Made by a program: the position numbers and the translations under genes
Source of the DNA: an uncultured Chloroflexales bacterium
GTDB lineage: Bacteria; Chloroflexota; Chloroflexia; Chloroflexales; Chloroflexaceae
NCBI GenBank assembly: GCA_937902315.1
Contig: CALGUG010000011.1
Coordinates: forward strand, 248,001 to 312,000
Length of the DNA: 64,000 bases
Direction: 5' to 3'
In this document: piece after piece, positions 44,275-52,267 of the stretch
Numbering within the stretch: position 1 is the stretch's first letter
How the letters are laid out: the number at the start of each line of letters is the position of its first letter
Notes under the pieces: generated by a model
Told to the model about the DNA's origin: nothing
Databases searched by the model: none
The model's input: only the letters and a program-made list of their open reading frames with translations

Positions 44275-45732
44275 ATGCACGATCAGCGCCACTCAGAAGA
44301 TGAACATATTGTCGAAGCCTGGTATGCCTTAAAACAGGTACGCTGGCCTTTGGTGGGCGTAGTAGCCTTGGCCTTCGCGCTTATGCAGGGCATCGACGCG
44401 CTCTTGCTCTATGGCACGGGCTGGAGCATGCAGCTGGTTATCAATATTTTGGTCTGGAGCTGTATGGGTGGTATGTCTGCCTGGGCCCTATTGACCTGGG
44501 TGATCAAACAGAATCGCCGCTATCACGCCATTCAAACTGCTGCTCTGCGCGAACAACAGCGACTGAATTCGGCTCTGCAGCGCAGCAACGGCAATCTCGC
44601 CCTGCTCAACGAGGTTAACCGCCGCATCGCTAGCAGCGCCACTATCGACCAGATCCTCGATTACGCCATCGCGCTGCCCCATCGTCTGATCCAAGCGCGC
44701 GCCGCCGTGATCGCCGCTTCGAGCAACTGGGCCAGCCTTAACAAACGTCTCGTGGGCAACAGTATCTGGAACGATGATGCGCTCTTGTTGCGCTGGTCGG
44801 TGCCCGATAACCTCTCACTCGAAAGGCTGCGCTCTAAATTCGAGCTCGATCGTGTCAGTCTTCCTCCTAGCCAGATGCAGCTGCTTCAAGCGTCGCAGCA
44901 AGCCCACGACGAGGAAGATACCGAGATCGTGACCTGTCTGGTGGTGCCGGTCAACGATGGCGATCAAGCGCTGGGCTGGATGGAGTGTTTCCTCAGTCGC
45001 GGCCAAACGCCCGACGACGACCAACGCGAACTGCTCCAAACCATCGGCGGCGAGATCGGCGAGGCGATCGGTGCGGCCCGACGGCGCGCCCAAGAGCTAG
45101 AAGATCGTTACGCGCTCGACCGCGCCGTAGACGAAGAGCGCGCCCGTATCGCACGCGACATGCACGACGGCATCGCCCAAAATCTGGCCTTTCTGCGTAT
45201 GCGAGCCGATCTTTGGAGCGATTGGCTCAACAGCGAGCCAGAGCGACTACCCAATGAGTTCGCCGCTTTTAAAACGACCCTGCGCGAACAGATCGAAGAG
45301 CTGCGCCGCGCTATCTTCGCCCTACGCCCGCTTGATCTACACGAGCTCGGTTTCGATGCCGCGCTGCGCCGTTTCATCTACGATTTCGCCGCTCAACAGG
45401 GCTGGCAGGCTAGCCTTACGCTGGGCGAAGCGCTGCCCACGCTCACGCCCGCGCTCGAATTGGCCTGCTTCCGCTTGATCCAAGAAGCGCTCAACAACGT
45501 CGCCAAACACGCTCATGCCCAACAGGTTCGCGTGGTACTGCGCTCCGAAGGCCAAGGACTAAGCATTTCGATCAGCGACGACGGGATCGGCTTCGACCCC
45601 AGCAGCGTCGAAGCCAGCGATCGACTCGGGCTGCGCCAGATGCGCGAACGCATCGCCACGCTGGGAGGTCGCCTCTCGCTGCTCTCGCGTGTAGGCAAGG
45701 GCACCGAGATACGGGCTTGGGTACCAGTATAA
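44275..45732 (+). CDS. NarL-type sensor histidine kinase with two membrane segments and a GAF domain
   Basis: A 485-residue kinase. Two membrane helices lie at about residues 25-75. A coiled region follows, then a GAF domain (about 110-270, NEVNRRIASSATIDQILDYA). The HisKA_3 phosphoacceptor is in ARIARDMHDGIAQNLAFLRM (His about residue 299). The HATPase domain has RLIQEALNNVAKHAHA (N box), ISDDGIGFDP and GLRQMRERIATLGG. It phosphorylates the LuxR-type regulator 45 bp downstream. The signal is unknown; a GAF domain would bind a small molecule or gas-responsive haem. Confidence 0.92.
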   Translation: MHDQRHSEDEHIVEAWYALKQVRWPLVGVVALAFALMQGIDALLLYGTGWSMQLVINILVWSCMGGMSAWALLTWVIKQNRRYHAIQTAALREQQRLNSALQRSNGNLALLNEVNRRIASSATIDQILDYAIALPHRLIQARAAVIAASSNWASLNKRLVGNSIWNDDALLLRWSVPDNLSLERLRSKFELDRVSLPPSQMQLLQASQQAHDEEDTEIVTCLVVPVNDGDQALGWMECFLSRGQTPDDDQRELLQTIGGEIGEAIGAARRRAQELEDRYALDRAVDEERARIARDMHDGIAQNLAFLRMRADLWSDWLNSEPERLPNEFAAFKTTLREQIEELRRAIFALRPLDLHELGFDAALRRFIYDFAAQQGWQASLTLGEALPTLTPALELACFRLIQEALNNVAKHAHAQQVRVVLRSEGQGLSISISDDGIGFDPSSVEASDRLGLRQMRERIATLGGRLSLLSRVGKGTEIRAWVPV

Positions 45733-45777
45733 TAGGGATAGGTCACGATGCCTGTTGCATCAGTCTAAAAGGAAGCT

Positions 45778-46437
45778 ATGTCAGATCCAACTCGTATTCT
45801 TATCGCTGATGACCACACCATGTTCCGCCAGGGCTTGCGCGAGATCCTCGAACGCAAGGGCGGCTTTGAAGTGGTGGCTGAAGCTCGCAACGGCACCGAA
45901 GCTGTTCAGCTGGTAGCCCAATACAAACCCGATATCGCCCTGATCGATATCACTATGCCCGAGCTCGATGGGATAGAGGTGACTCGTCGCATCGTGGCGC
46001 TCGGCGGCACAACCCGCATCGTTATGCTCACCATGCATCGCGACGACCGCTTGATGATGGAGGCGCTGCGGGCCGGCGCCAACGCCTATCTGCTGAAAGA
46101 CGCCGAGGCCAGCGAGCTGGTTCAAACCATTCGCTCGGTGGCGCGCGGCGAGGCCGTGCTGGCGCCCGAGACCGCAGCGCGCGTGCTCGACGAGTTGCGC
46201 CGAGCGCCCAACGCTTCGTCCAGCGACCACCTCACCGAGCGCGAACGCGACATTCTCGTGCTGGTGGCGCGTGGCGACGACAACCGCGCCATCGCCCAAC
46301 AACTCCATCTCTCAGAGAAGACGGTCGCCAACCGCCTGAGCGAGATCTTTAGCAAACTGGGCGTCAGCAACCGCACCCAAGCCGCCCTCGTCGCCATCCA
46401 ACGCGGACTGGTGCCATCGCCGACCGAAGAGGCTTGA
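45778..46437 (+). CDS. NarL/LuxR-family response regulator
   Basis: A 219-residue regulator. The receiver domain has the acidic pair DDH, phosphorylation aspartate in IALIDITMPELDG, threonine/serine in MLTMH and lysine in YLLKDAEAS. The LuxR-type HTH (about 150-212) carries LTERERDILVLVARGDDNRA and LSEKTVANRLSEIFSKLGVS. It follows its kinase gene with an AAAGGAAGCT ribosome-binding site. The target genes cannot be told from the window. Confidence 0.95.
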   Translation: MSDPTRILIADDHTMFRQGLREILERKGGFEVVAEARNGTEAVQLVAQYKPDIALIDITMPELDGIEVTRRIVALGGTTRIVMLTMHRDDRLMMEALRAGANAYLLKDAEASELVQTIRSVARGEAVLAPETAARVLDELRRAPNASSSDHLTERERDILVLVARGDDNRAIAQQLHLSEKTVANRLSEIFSKLGVSNRTQAALVAIQRGLVPSPTEEA

Positions 46438-46477
46438 TAGCCTTGGGTGTGCGGACAGGACAGCTAGGGCGCGCCGA

Positions 46478-46693
46478 ACGCTAAGCTGGCTGGCGCACAA
46501 GGGACAGATCGGGCTGTTAGCACAAGCCGAGCGCCAGCGCCATCTTTCAAAGCGTCCAACAGCTCGGCTCTCGCTCAGCCAGATCCACGATCTGCTGCGC
46601 AACGAAAACCAGCCCTTGCCACGCGCTTGGCAGGAGCTGGTAGATCAGAAAAGCGGGCTTGCGATAGAGCTGCGCTCGGCGAACGGCTGTTAA
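46478..46693 (+). pseudogene. Open frame without start codon, possible gene remnant
   Basis: A frame ending at TAA 46691-46693 reads through as helix-rich protein-like sequence (WLAHKGQIGLLAQAERQ, LSLSQIHDLLRNENQPLPRA, WQELVDQKSG) for about 70 codons. It lacks an ATG or ribosome-binding site and runs up into the 3' end of the regulator gene in another frame. It may be the C-terminal remnant of a lost gene, or chance in GC-rich DNA. Confidence 0.25.
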
Positions 46694-47052
46694 ACGCTCA
46701 CAAACAGCCCGACCCCGGCCAGCAGGCCCAAGACCACAAACATCCCCACAATCGCCCAGAGCGACATTGGCTCCATCTCGGCCCGCTTGCCATAGACATA
46801 GCTGGCGATCGCAAAGACAGCACAGACCATCACCGGGCTGAGCGCCGCCGTCAGCTTCAGAGCCAGACCTTCAAGCGCAAAGAGGTTTATCACAAGCAGC
46901 GGGCTAAAACCGAGCAGCAAAATCAGAACGGTCAAGCCGACTGCGGGCCAGGAAAAATCGGGAAAAAGTTCATACAACCAGCCGCTCTGGCTAGTCGGGC
47001 GCACAGTACGCCCTTGCTTACGAGCTTTTCGTTCTGTCTTTGCAGACGCCAT
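46690..47052 (-). CDS. Small membrane protein of unknown function
   Basis: A 120-residue protein with a basic N-terminus (SAKTERKARKQGRTVRP) and three predicted membrane segments: about 33-55 (AVGLTVLILLLGFSPLLVIN), 65-90 (LTAALSPVMVCAVFAIASYV) and 97-118 (LWAIVGMFVVLGLLAGVGLF). It could be a secretion or envelope accessory protein; I recognise no family. Start ATG at 47052 follows a GGAGGAT ribosome-binding site. Confidence 0.65.
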   Translation of the reverse strand: MASAKTERKARKQGRTVRPTSQSGWLYELFPDFSWPAVGLTVLILLLGFSPLLVINLFALEGLALKLTAALSPVMVCAVFAIASYVYGKRAEMEPMSLWAIVGMFVVLGLLAGVGLFVSV

Positions 47053-47178
47053 AAGCGCTTAATCCTCCATTCTCGTCGTTTACGCTCCCCAAACTAGCAT
47101 AGCCATCGACAAAGCACAAAGTCCCCAAGACGTATTTTTGTGCACTCGTAGACAGCTCGAAACTAGGCTTTGCATCAT

Positions 47179-47236
47179 TTGGCGGAGAGGAGACCAGCTC
47201 CCATTCGGCTTCTAGCGCGTCCGCCTTCGGCTATCA
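47179..47236 (-). repeat. Family A intergenic repeat, copy 13
   Basis: TTGGCGGAGAGGAGACCAGC, CGGCTTCTAGCGCGTCCGCC and TTCGGCTATC. Confidence 0.75.
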
Positions 47237-47250
47237 GATCAGCTAGACTG

Positions 47251-47461
47251 CCCTCATCCCCGACCCTTCTCCCGCAAAGGCGGGAGAAGGGAGAGCGGCC
47301 CTCATCCCCAGCCCTTCTCCCGCAAGCTGTACATTACCCACAAATCGACATACGGTCAGCCTTATCTGCCCTCACCCCCCGGCCCCCTCTCCCGCACTGC
47401 GGGCGAGGGGGAGAATTGGCCCTCATCCCCAACCTTTCTCCCGCAAGCAGGAGAAGGGAGT
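47251..47461. repeat. Tandem CCCTCATCCCC / CTCCCGC hairpin repeat
   Basis: Four consecutive units of the form CCCTCATCCCCAGCCCTTCT followed by CCCGC, a short loop and GCGGGAGAAGGG or GGGCGAGGGG. Such units are a widespread class of bacterial intergenic repeat. The gap 47.05-47.80 kb holds this, two family A copies and a family B fragment, and no gene. Confidence 0.8.
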
Positions 47462-47471
47462 CTGGCTGCGT

Positions 47472-47548
47472 TGTATCACATTCGCTTACAGAGTTGCGCT
47501 CTTGTAAGGCAAAAATGGTCAAGTTCCGCTCTGCCGAAGGCCAATTCG
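47472..47548 (+). repeat. Family B element, partial copy
   Basis: TTGCGCTCTTGTAAGGCAAA then AGTTCCGCTCTGCCGAAGGC; the right end is missing. Confidence 0.6.
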
Positions 47549-47624
47549 ACAGGCTGCTTGCTGCAGGCAGCAAGCAGATCGCAGCTTCGCTGCGATGGCT
47601 AAAGACCGAATGGATGGAGGCTGC

Positions 47625-47682
47625 TTTGGTAGCCGGAGGCGGACGCGCCAAGCAACGAATGAACGGTCGAGACCTCGCCGCT
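47625..47682 (+). repeat. Family A intergenic repeat, copy 14
   Basis: TTTGGTAGCCGGAGGCGGAC, CGCGCCAAGCAACGAATG and GACCTCGCCGC. Confidence 0.7.
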
Positions 47683-47749
47683 AGAGCTAAACGCTAAAAC
47701 AGACAGCTTGCCGAAGGCGCTTGCGACAAGCGAGGCTTGAGATGCAAAA

Positions 47750-47781
47750 GCGGCTGCCCAGCCAATTGGGTAGCCGCTTCT
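47750..47781. terminator. Terminator of the DUF507 gene
   Basis: AAGCGGCTGCCCA pairs with TGGGTAGCCGCTT around a six-base loop, just downstream of the DUF507 stop on the minus strand. Confidence 0.7.
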
Positions 47782-47798
47782 AGGCTTTAAAAGCGTAT

Positions 47799-48098
47799 CT
47801 ACAGGATGTAACCGCGCTTGCGAGCGATCTCCTCTTTATGTTTGCGGAAGAGAATATCGCGCTCGGTTCCTCTGATCTCACGACTGTAAGACGCCAGCAC
47901 CTTCTCGACTTCGGCGTCGATCTCCTCTTCGCGCCGCAGATCGGCAACGATGAAGTCGTAAATGGCTTTCACACGGGCTGCACGACCTGTACCAGGTTTA
48001 GCTCCCCTCGGCTCCTTGTAAGCCAACAGGCCTCGTTCAGCCAGTTCGTCGTGTAAACGTTCGGCGATGCGGCGAACTTTATCTTCACTCAGGCGCAT
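47799..48098 (-). CDS. DUF507 family protein
   Basis: A 99-residue soluble protein. MRLSEDKVRRIAERLHDEL at the start and EIARKRGYIL at the end are typical of DUF507, small helical proteins found in Chloroflexi, Aquificae and Deltaproteobacteria, of unknown function. The ATG at 48098 follows CAGGGGAAAAACC and gives the usual start of the family; an upstream frame adds only eight residues. The gene is near the DUF790 nuclease but not tightly linked. Confidence 0.82.
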   Translation of the reverse strand: MRLSEDKVRRIAERLHDELAERGLLAYKEPRGAKPGTGRAARVKAIYDFIVADLRREEEIDAEVEKVLASYSREIRGTERDILFRKHKEEIARKRGYIL

Positions 48099-48160
48099 GG
48101 TTTTTCCCCTGTTGCAAGCCAATAGCGAGTTATGTGTAGTATACCACGCCGCATTCGCGC

Positions 48161-49708
48161 TTAAGCCGCCTGCCGCAGGTTTTCGTTGCCTTCCTCAATT
48201 AAACGGCGCAGCTCGGGCAGATAACTGGGCGAACAGACGCCCAAGCCGCTCAGATAGTGCAGATTTGGCCCGCCCCAACGCTGAATGGTGCGCCCTAGGT
48301 CGTCGCGCGAACAGCCGATCAGAGCCGCCGCCTGCTCTTCGCCCATAAAGCCCTCCTCGGCCACCACTCGTTCGAGCTTCTGCCAAGGCGTTAGCACACG
48401 GCCCGAAGCGCGCGGGAAGGCTCGTTCGAGCGTGATACTCAAAGCCTCGATCGCCTCGCTCGGCGCTTGTTGATAGCTCACGCTGGGCACACTGGCCTGT
48501 TTCAGCAAGCTATTCCAACGCGCCGGAGCCAAAAGCACCACATGCGCTTGGCTGCCCAAGGCCGCCAGATCGCGCACCAAAGCTTCGGTCGTCGCTTTGC
48601 CATTGGCGATACAGAGATAGACTCGTTGAGTTCCGCGCATACAGATGAAGTCGGGCACCACCACCGTACCGTCGCTCACCAGCGGCTCGGGATCGCGCCG
48701 CAAACGCCAGCCATCGGTGCGGCCCCGCAGGTAAGCGCGGCCCCACTGCTTCTGGAAACGCGCCAAGACATCGTTCTCCCAAGCTTCTTCGCTCCAAGCC
48801 GCGCTGTTGGAACGAGCCTCGACACCCAGCACATTTAAAGCGCGCCCATCGAGTTTGCAGGTCGCCAGCTTCTCGCCCATGCGCACCAGCGCCTCGCCCT
48901 CTTGCAAGGTGTTGGGGTGGGCCGCCAGCAGGTGTAACATCACTTGCGAAAGGCGTTTGCCCGCCCACAGGCTTTGCGAGCCACCCTTGGCTTGGCCGCT
49001 GCTTGTGCCATAGAGCGTCACCTCGAGTTGATCGTCGAATAGCGAAGAGGGCGACGCGATCTCGTAGCGGATCGGGTAGCGATGTGAAAGGTTATGTAAA
49101 CTACGCACCATTGGCCAGACCGCGCCTCGCAGCTTTAAACGCAACTGATCGGAACGACGCAGGGCGCTCTCTAGGGAATGGTAGTTGTAAAGGGCAATGA
49201 TGTTGTCGGGCGTTGGGCGTGGTAAGAGGCGCGTCAAGACGGCGTGTTCGGCAGCATCGAGCAGCAGCAAACGTTCGGCCTGTTCGGGCTGCAGCGGCAG
49301 ACCTTTGCATAGCAAGGCCAAGGCTTCTTTACGCTGAGCCGGCAGAACCATGCCGCCAAAGTGGGCGTTCGCGATCTCATAGAGACGCGCTCGCAGCGCC
49401 ATAGGCGTGCTCAGATTATGGCGTCGCAGATCAGCGGCAGGCCCAGCGCCAATGATATCGGCAAAGCTCTGTTGTCGCCAAGCATAAAAACGCCCTAGAC
49501 AGGCCACCAAACCCCGTGCCAAACGCGGATCACCAAAGAATTCGAGCAGCGTATCGGCCTCGAATTCGCCCCGCTGCCGCCCCAGCATACGTTCATAGTA
49601 GCCGATCGCATAACTGATCGATGCTGTAAAGCGGTCGTCTTTGATTTGGTAGGGATAGAGGATGCCAGCGCGGGTTGTTTTCTTAAAATCGCCAGTTCTG
49701 AAAGCCAT
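48161..49708 (-). CDS. DUF790 family nuclease (Bax1-like), probably SOS-regulated
   Basis: A 515-residue soluble protein. The start TRAGILYPYQIKDDR is typical of DUF790. Archaeal Bax1, of the same family, is a structure-specific nuclease that partners the XPB helicase in repair. The C-terminal part has the PD-(D/E)xK-like run VVVPDFICMRG, then RVYLCIANGKATTEAL; K in that run is at the usual metal-site lysine position, but the preceding acidic residue is not clear. The gene stands alone with no XPB-like helicase adjacent. A strong promoter and a LexA-type box lie immediately upstream, pointing to induction by DNA damage. Confidence 0.85.
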   Translation of the reverse strand: MAFRTGDFKKTTRAGILYPYQIKDDRFTASISYAIGYYERMLGRQRGEFEADTLLEFFGDPRLARGLVACLGRFYAWRQQSFADIIGAGPAADLRRHNLSTPMALRARLYEIANAHFGGMVLPAQRKEALALLCKGLPLQPEQAERLLLLDAAEHAVLTRLLPRPTPDNIIALYNYHSLESALRRSDQLRLKLRGAVWPMVRSLHNLSHRYPIRYEIASPSSLFDDQLEVTLYGTSSGQAKGGSQSLWAGKRLSQVMLHLLAAHPNTLQEGEALVRMGEKLATCKLDGRALNVLGVEARSNSAAWSEEAWENDVLARFQKQWGRAYLRGRTDGWRLRRDPEPLVSDGTVVVPDFICMRGTQRVYLCIANGKATTEALVRDLAALGSQAHVVLLAPARWNSLLKQASVPSVSYQQAPSEAIEALSITLERAFPRASGRVLTPWQKLERVVAEEGFMGEEQAAALIGCSRDDLGRTIQRWGGPNLHYLSGLGVCSPSYLPELRRLIEEGNENLRQAA

Positions 49709-49757
49709 TATCTGCCTCGTATCTCACGTCTAAACCCGTAAAAATTACTTGTATTTC

Positions 49758-49773
49758 TAGAACTTACGTTCTA
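49758..49773 (-). promoter_or_regulatory. LexA box in the DUF790 gene promoter
   Basis: TAGAACTTACGTTCTA matches the Gram-positive-type SOS box GAAC-N4-GTTC exactly, with the dyad extended by one TA on each side. It covers the expected transcription start, where a repressor would block initiation. Confidence 0.75.
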
Positions 49774-49775
49774 TC

Positions 49776-49804
49776 ATTGTAGCACTCTGCACCCCACGCG
49801 TCAA
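49776..49804 (-). promoter_or_regulatory. Sigma-70-type promoter of the DUF790 gene
   Basis: On the minus strand, TTGACG and TACAAT are separated by exactly 17 bp, with the start site inside the LexA box. Confidence 0.75.
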
Positions 49805-50153
49805 CACATTTTCAAAACAGATGTTCGAAATCTAGGTTGTGCAAAAACAGACTTTTAGCTGCTCCCTTAGTGAAAAAAGCTGAGAAAGAGTTGGGCTAGC
49901 GATGAGGAATCTTCATGAAACCGAGCCGATCCGGTGTCAGCTAATTAATCATCCAAATTTTCACATAACACAACTTAGTCTGCTTGTTATTGCAAAAGAG
50001 GATATTAGAACAAAAAAGCGCATACAATCATCGTTTCATTTATTTAGCCCTTTATTCCTCTGATAAGCGCTGTTTTCTCTTTTTCGAACAATAGAGCGTC
50101 AATACTTCTTATAAAGTAAACTCTCATAATAGAAACGTAATTGCTATTCCTGC
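49805..50153. other. AT-rich gap between the divergent DUF790 and lexA promoters
   Basis: About 350 bp with several T-runs and no open frame, tRNA or repeat of either family. It holds no recognisable third LexA box with both halves intact; TCGAACAATAGAGC at 50087 is one half-site only. Confidence 0.4.
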
Positions 50154-50183
50154 TTGACAAAAGGCTCATATGTTCGCTATAAT
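50154..50183 (+). promoter_or_regulatory. lexA promoter
   Basis: TTGACA and TATAAT, both perfect, with 18 bp between. A LexA-like half-palindrome (CGAACATATGAGC on the minus strand, 50164-50176) lies inside the spacer. Confidence 0.8.
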
Positions 50184-50190
50184 TAAAATG

Positions 50191-50202
50191 CTACATAAGT
50201 TC
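50191..50202 (-). promoter_or_regulatory. Possible second LexA operator at the lexA start site
   Basis: GAACTTATGTAG (minus strand) has one perfect GAAC half and a degraded second half; it shares GAACTTA with the full box at DUF790. With the spacer site it would allow LexA autorepression. Confidence 0.5.
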
Positions 50203-50291
50203 TAGTAGCACATTTGACCCATTACGACCCATTACTTAGAGCGTGTTTCGCACTGCCGCCGAAACCGGCTGCGGTCAAGAAAGGAATGGAC

Positions 50292-50951
50292 ATGCGATCA
50301 GCCGACAATCTTTCTCCTCGGCAGGAGCGAATTCTCGCGTACATCCGTGAATTCGTGAATGAGCACGGGTATCCGCCCGCGATCCGCGATATTCAATCCA
50401 AGCTCCATATCTCGTCGACTTCGGTTGTGGCCTATAACTTGAAGGCACTCGAAAGCAAGGGTATGATCAAGCGCGAAGGAAATGTCTCGCGTGGAATTCG
50501 CCTGCCCTCCAGCGAAAAAGCAACTCCCTACCGCAACTCAAACACCTATCAAGTGCCCCTGCGTGGTGTAATCACCGCTGGTCAGCCATTGCCTGACCCC
50601 GAAGATACCTCGACCAGCAACGGCGAAAGCGTTGAGGTGCCGAGTGACATTGCACCCCCCGACAAGCTCAAAGATGTCTATGCCCTCAAGGTTCGCGGCC
50701 AATCGATGATTGATGCACTGATCGACGATGGCGATATTGTGCTCTTGCGTTACCAAGAGACCGCAGAAAACGGCCAAATGGTTGCCGCACTTCTGCTCGA
50801 CGAAAATGCTGTGACCCTCAAGCGTTTCTACAACGAGGGCGAGCGTATTCGCTTACAACCTGCGAATACAACTATGTCACCGATCTATACCACCCCCGAC
50901 AACGTGCGAATTCAAGGGCGTGTGGTCGGTGTTATCCGCCCGATGTTCTAG
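50292..50951 (+). CDS. lexA: LexA repressor
   Basis: A 219-residue SOS repressor. The winged helix (residues 1-70) has the recognition helix ISSTSVVAYNLKALESKG. The C-terminal serine peptidase domain has the self-cleavage bond A96-G97 in ITAGQPL, nucleophile S138 in GQSMIDALI and general base K177 in VTLKRFY. RecA filaments trigger cleavage on DNA damage. I start at the second of two adjacent ATGs because AGGA is then six bases upstream; the first (50286) overlaps the ribosome-binding site. It is followed by its own terminator. Confidence 0.95.
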   Translation: MRSADNLSPRQERILAYIREFVNEHGYPPAIRDIQSKLHISSTSVVAYNLKALESKGMIKREGNVSRGIRLPSSEKATPYRNSNTYQVPLRGVITAGQPLPDPEDTSTSNGESVEVPSDIAPPDKLKDVYALKVRGQSMIDALIDDGDIVLLRYQETAENGQMVAALLLDENAVTLKRFYNEGERIRLQPANTTMSPIYTTPDNVRIQGRVVGVIRPMF

Positions 50952-50968
50952 ACTCTTCGAGTACTCTT

Positions 50969-50998
50969 AACGCCTGCAGCTCGCTGTAGGCGTTTTTT
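50969..50998 (+). terminator. Rho-independent terminator of lexA
   Basis: AACGCCTGCAG pairs with CTGTAGGCGTT around a CTCG loop and is followed by a T-run. Confidence 0.9.
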
Positions 50999-51101
50999 AT
51001 TGCCTGCAATCAGAGAAACCTGACTATTTTCATTGTGTGCGAGCTTCCGCACAATCGCGCCAGATCCCTCACACCTCTCTCCCCAGTAACACAAGCGTCT
51101 C

Positions 51102-51125
51102 ATAACAAATCCGCTTGCTGTCTTC
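51102..51125 (+). repeat. Family B terminus, partial
   Basis: ATAACAAATCCGCTTGC resembles one end. A possible other end, AGATCTGGTGT with CTCTGCTGAAGGCCAAC, lies at 51260-51292, so a family B copy interrupted by family A copy 15 is likely. Confidence 0.5.
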
Positions 51126-51133
51126 AGATTACT

Positions 51134-51190
51134 GCGGCGAGCTCTTTTCCTTCCATTCGTTGCTTGGCGCGTCCGCCTACGGCTACCAAC
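51134..51190 (-). repeat. Family A intergenic repeat, copy 15
   Basis: GCGGCGAGCTCTTTTCC, GTTGCTTGGCGCGTCCGCCT and ACGGCTACCAAC. No gene is present in 50.95-51.49 kb. Confidence 0.7.
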
Positions 51191-51485
51191 AGCTGGCTCA
51201 CTACATTCGGCTGCTCGTCCGCCTGCGCCCAAGCGCCCCTGAAAAGCCAAACCACCAAGTAGATCTGGTGTCAACTCTGCTGAAGGCCAACGCACAACGT
51301 GTTGATTTCGTAGCACAACTCTTCCCCAGAAACACAAGCCTCTCACAAACAATTCTCTACAAGACTCAGTGCCTCAGCGCCTCTGTGGTGAATAAAAAGC
51401 CTCTCTGGTGAACGAAATATGGTGAAGAGCATGATGTGGTAGTATTGGCTCACATTGGAGCCGTACCCATCAGTAGGAATGAACT

Positions 51486-52223
51486 ATGCTTGAGCCATGG
51501 CAGTGGGCGCTAGCTGGCCTAGCCGCCTTTTTAGTTGGACTATCAAAAACCGGGGTGCCGGGTCTGGGCATTCTTAGCGTGGTCTTGTTCGCAAATGCAC
51601 TTCCACCGCTCGAATCAGTGGGTATCGCTTTGATCGTACTGATCTCGGGCGATGTTGTAGCGGTGTCGAGCTATCGGCGCGAGGCGAACTGGTCACTGGT
51701 CTTTAAGCTGATGCCTTGGGCGATTATAGGCATTTTGATCGGCGTCGCGACGATCTACTACTTCAAAGACGCCGATTTCAAGGTCATCATCGGCTGGCTG
51801 ATCTTGGGCCTTGTGCTGCTGCACGTCTATCGTCGCCGCACAGCCAAGGGCAACGCGCCCGAGCATTTGCCGCTTTGGGCCTCGCGCCTGATCGGGGTTG
51901 GCGCTGGCTTTACGACCATGGTTGCCAATGCCGCTGGTCCCTTGATGACGATCTATCTGCTCTCGCAGCGGCTCGATAAGCGCGCCTTTATCGGCACGAC
52001 AGCTTGGTACTTCTTCGTCTTAAACCTCTTCAAGGTGCCGTGGAGTATCTGGCTCGGCATGATCGTGCCTTCGTCGGTGGCGATTCTATTGCCGCTGATC
52101 TGCTGTTCGGTGATGGGCGCACTGATCGGCCGTTGGGTGCTGATGCGCATCAACCAACAGCTCTTCGAATATATCGCGCTGATCTTGGCGGTTATAGCAG
52201 GTCTGCGCTTGATCTTTGGCTAG
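51486..52223 (+). CDS. TauE/SafE family sulfite exporter-like permease
   Basis: A 245-residue membrane protein with about eight membrane segments. FLVGLSKTGVPGLGILSVVL and GVGAGFTTMVANAAGPLMTI are the two repeated family motifs. The family moves small organosulfur anions such as sulfite or sulfoacetate. The start ATG follows CAGTAGGAATGAACT. Its strong terminator also serves the convergent radical-SAM-like gene. The substrate is unknown. Confidence 0.92.
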   Translation: MLEPWQWALAGLAAFLVGLSKTGVPGLGILSVVLFANALPPLESVGIALIVLISGDVVAVSSYRREANWSLVFKLMPWAIIGILIGVATIYYFKDADFKVIIGWLILGLVLLHVYRRRTAKGNAPEHLPLWASRLIGVGAGFTTMVANAAGPLMTIYLLSQRLDKRAFIGTTAWYFFVLNLFKVPWSIWLGMIVPSSVAILLPLICCSVMGALIGRWVLMRINQQLFEYIALILAVIAGLRLIFG

Positions 52224-52234
52224 TGCGAACGAAA

Positions 52235-52267
52235 GGGAGGCGATTGACATCGCCTCCCTCGTTTTTT
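52235..52267. terminator. Bidirectional terminator between the TauE/SafE and radical-SAM-like genes
   Basis: GGGAGGCGAT pairs exactly with ATCGCCTCCC around a TGAC loop, with TTTTTT after it on the plus strand. The stop of the minus-strand gene lies in the T-tract. Confidence 0.9.

Noticed and set aside
47251..47461. Regular CCCTCATCCCC units that at first look like a CRISPR array
   Set aside because: Units are GC-rich self-complementary hairpins with no unique spacers of constant length; they match a common class of bacterial intergenic repeat and no cas gene is present.
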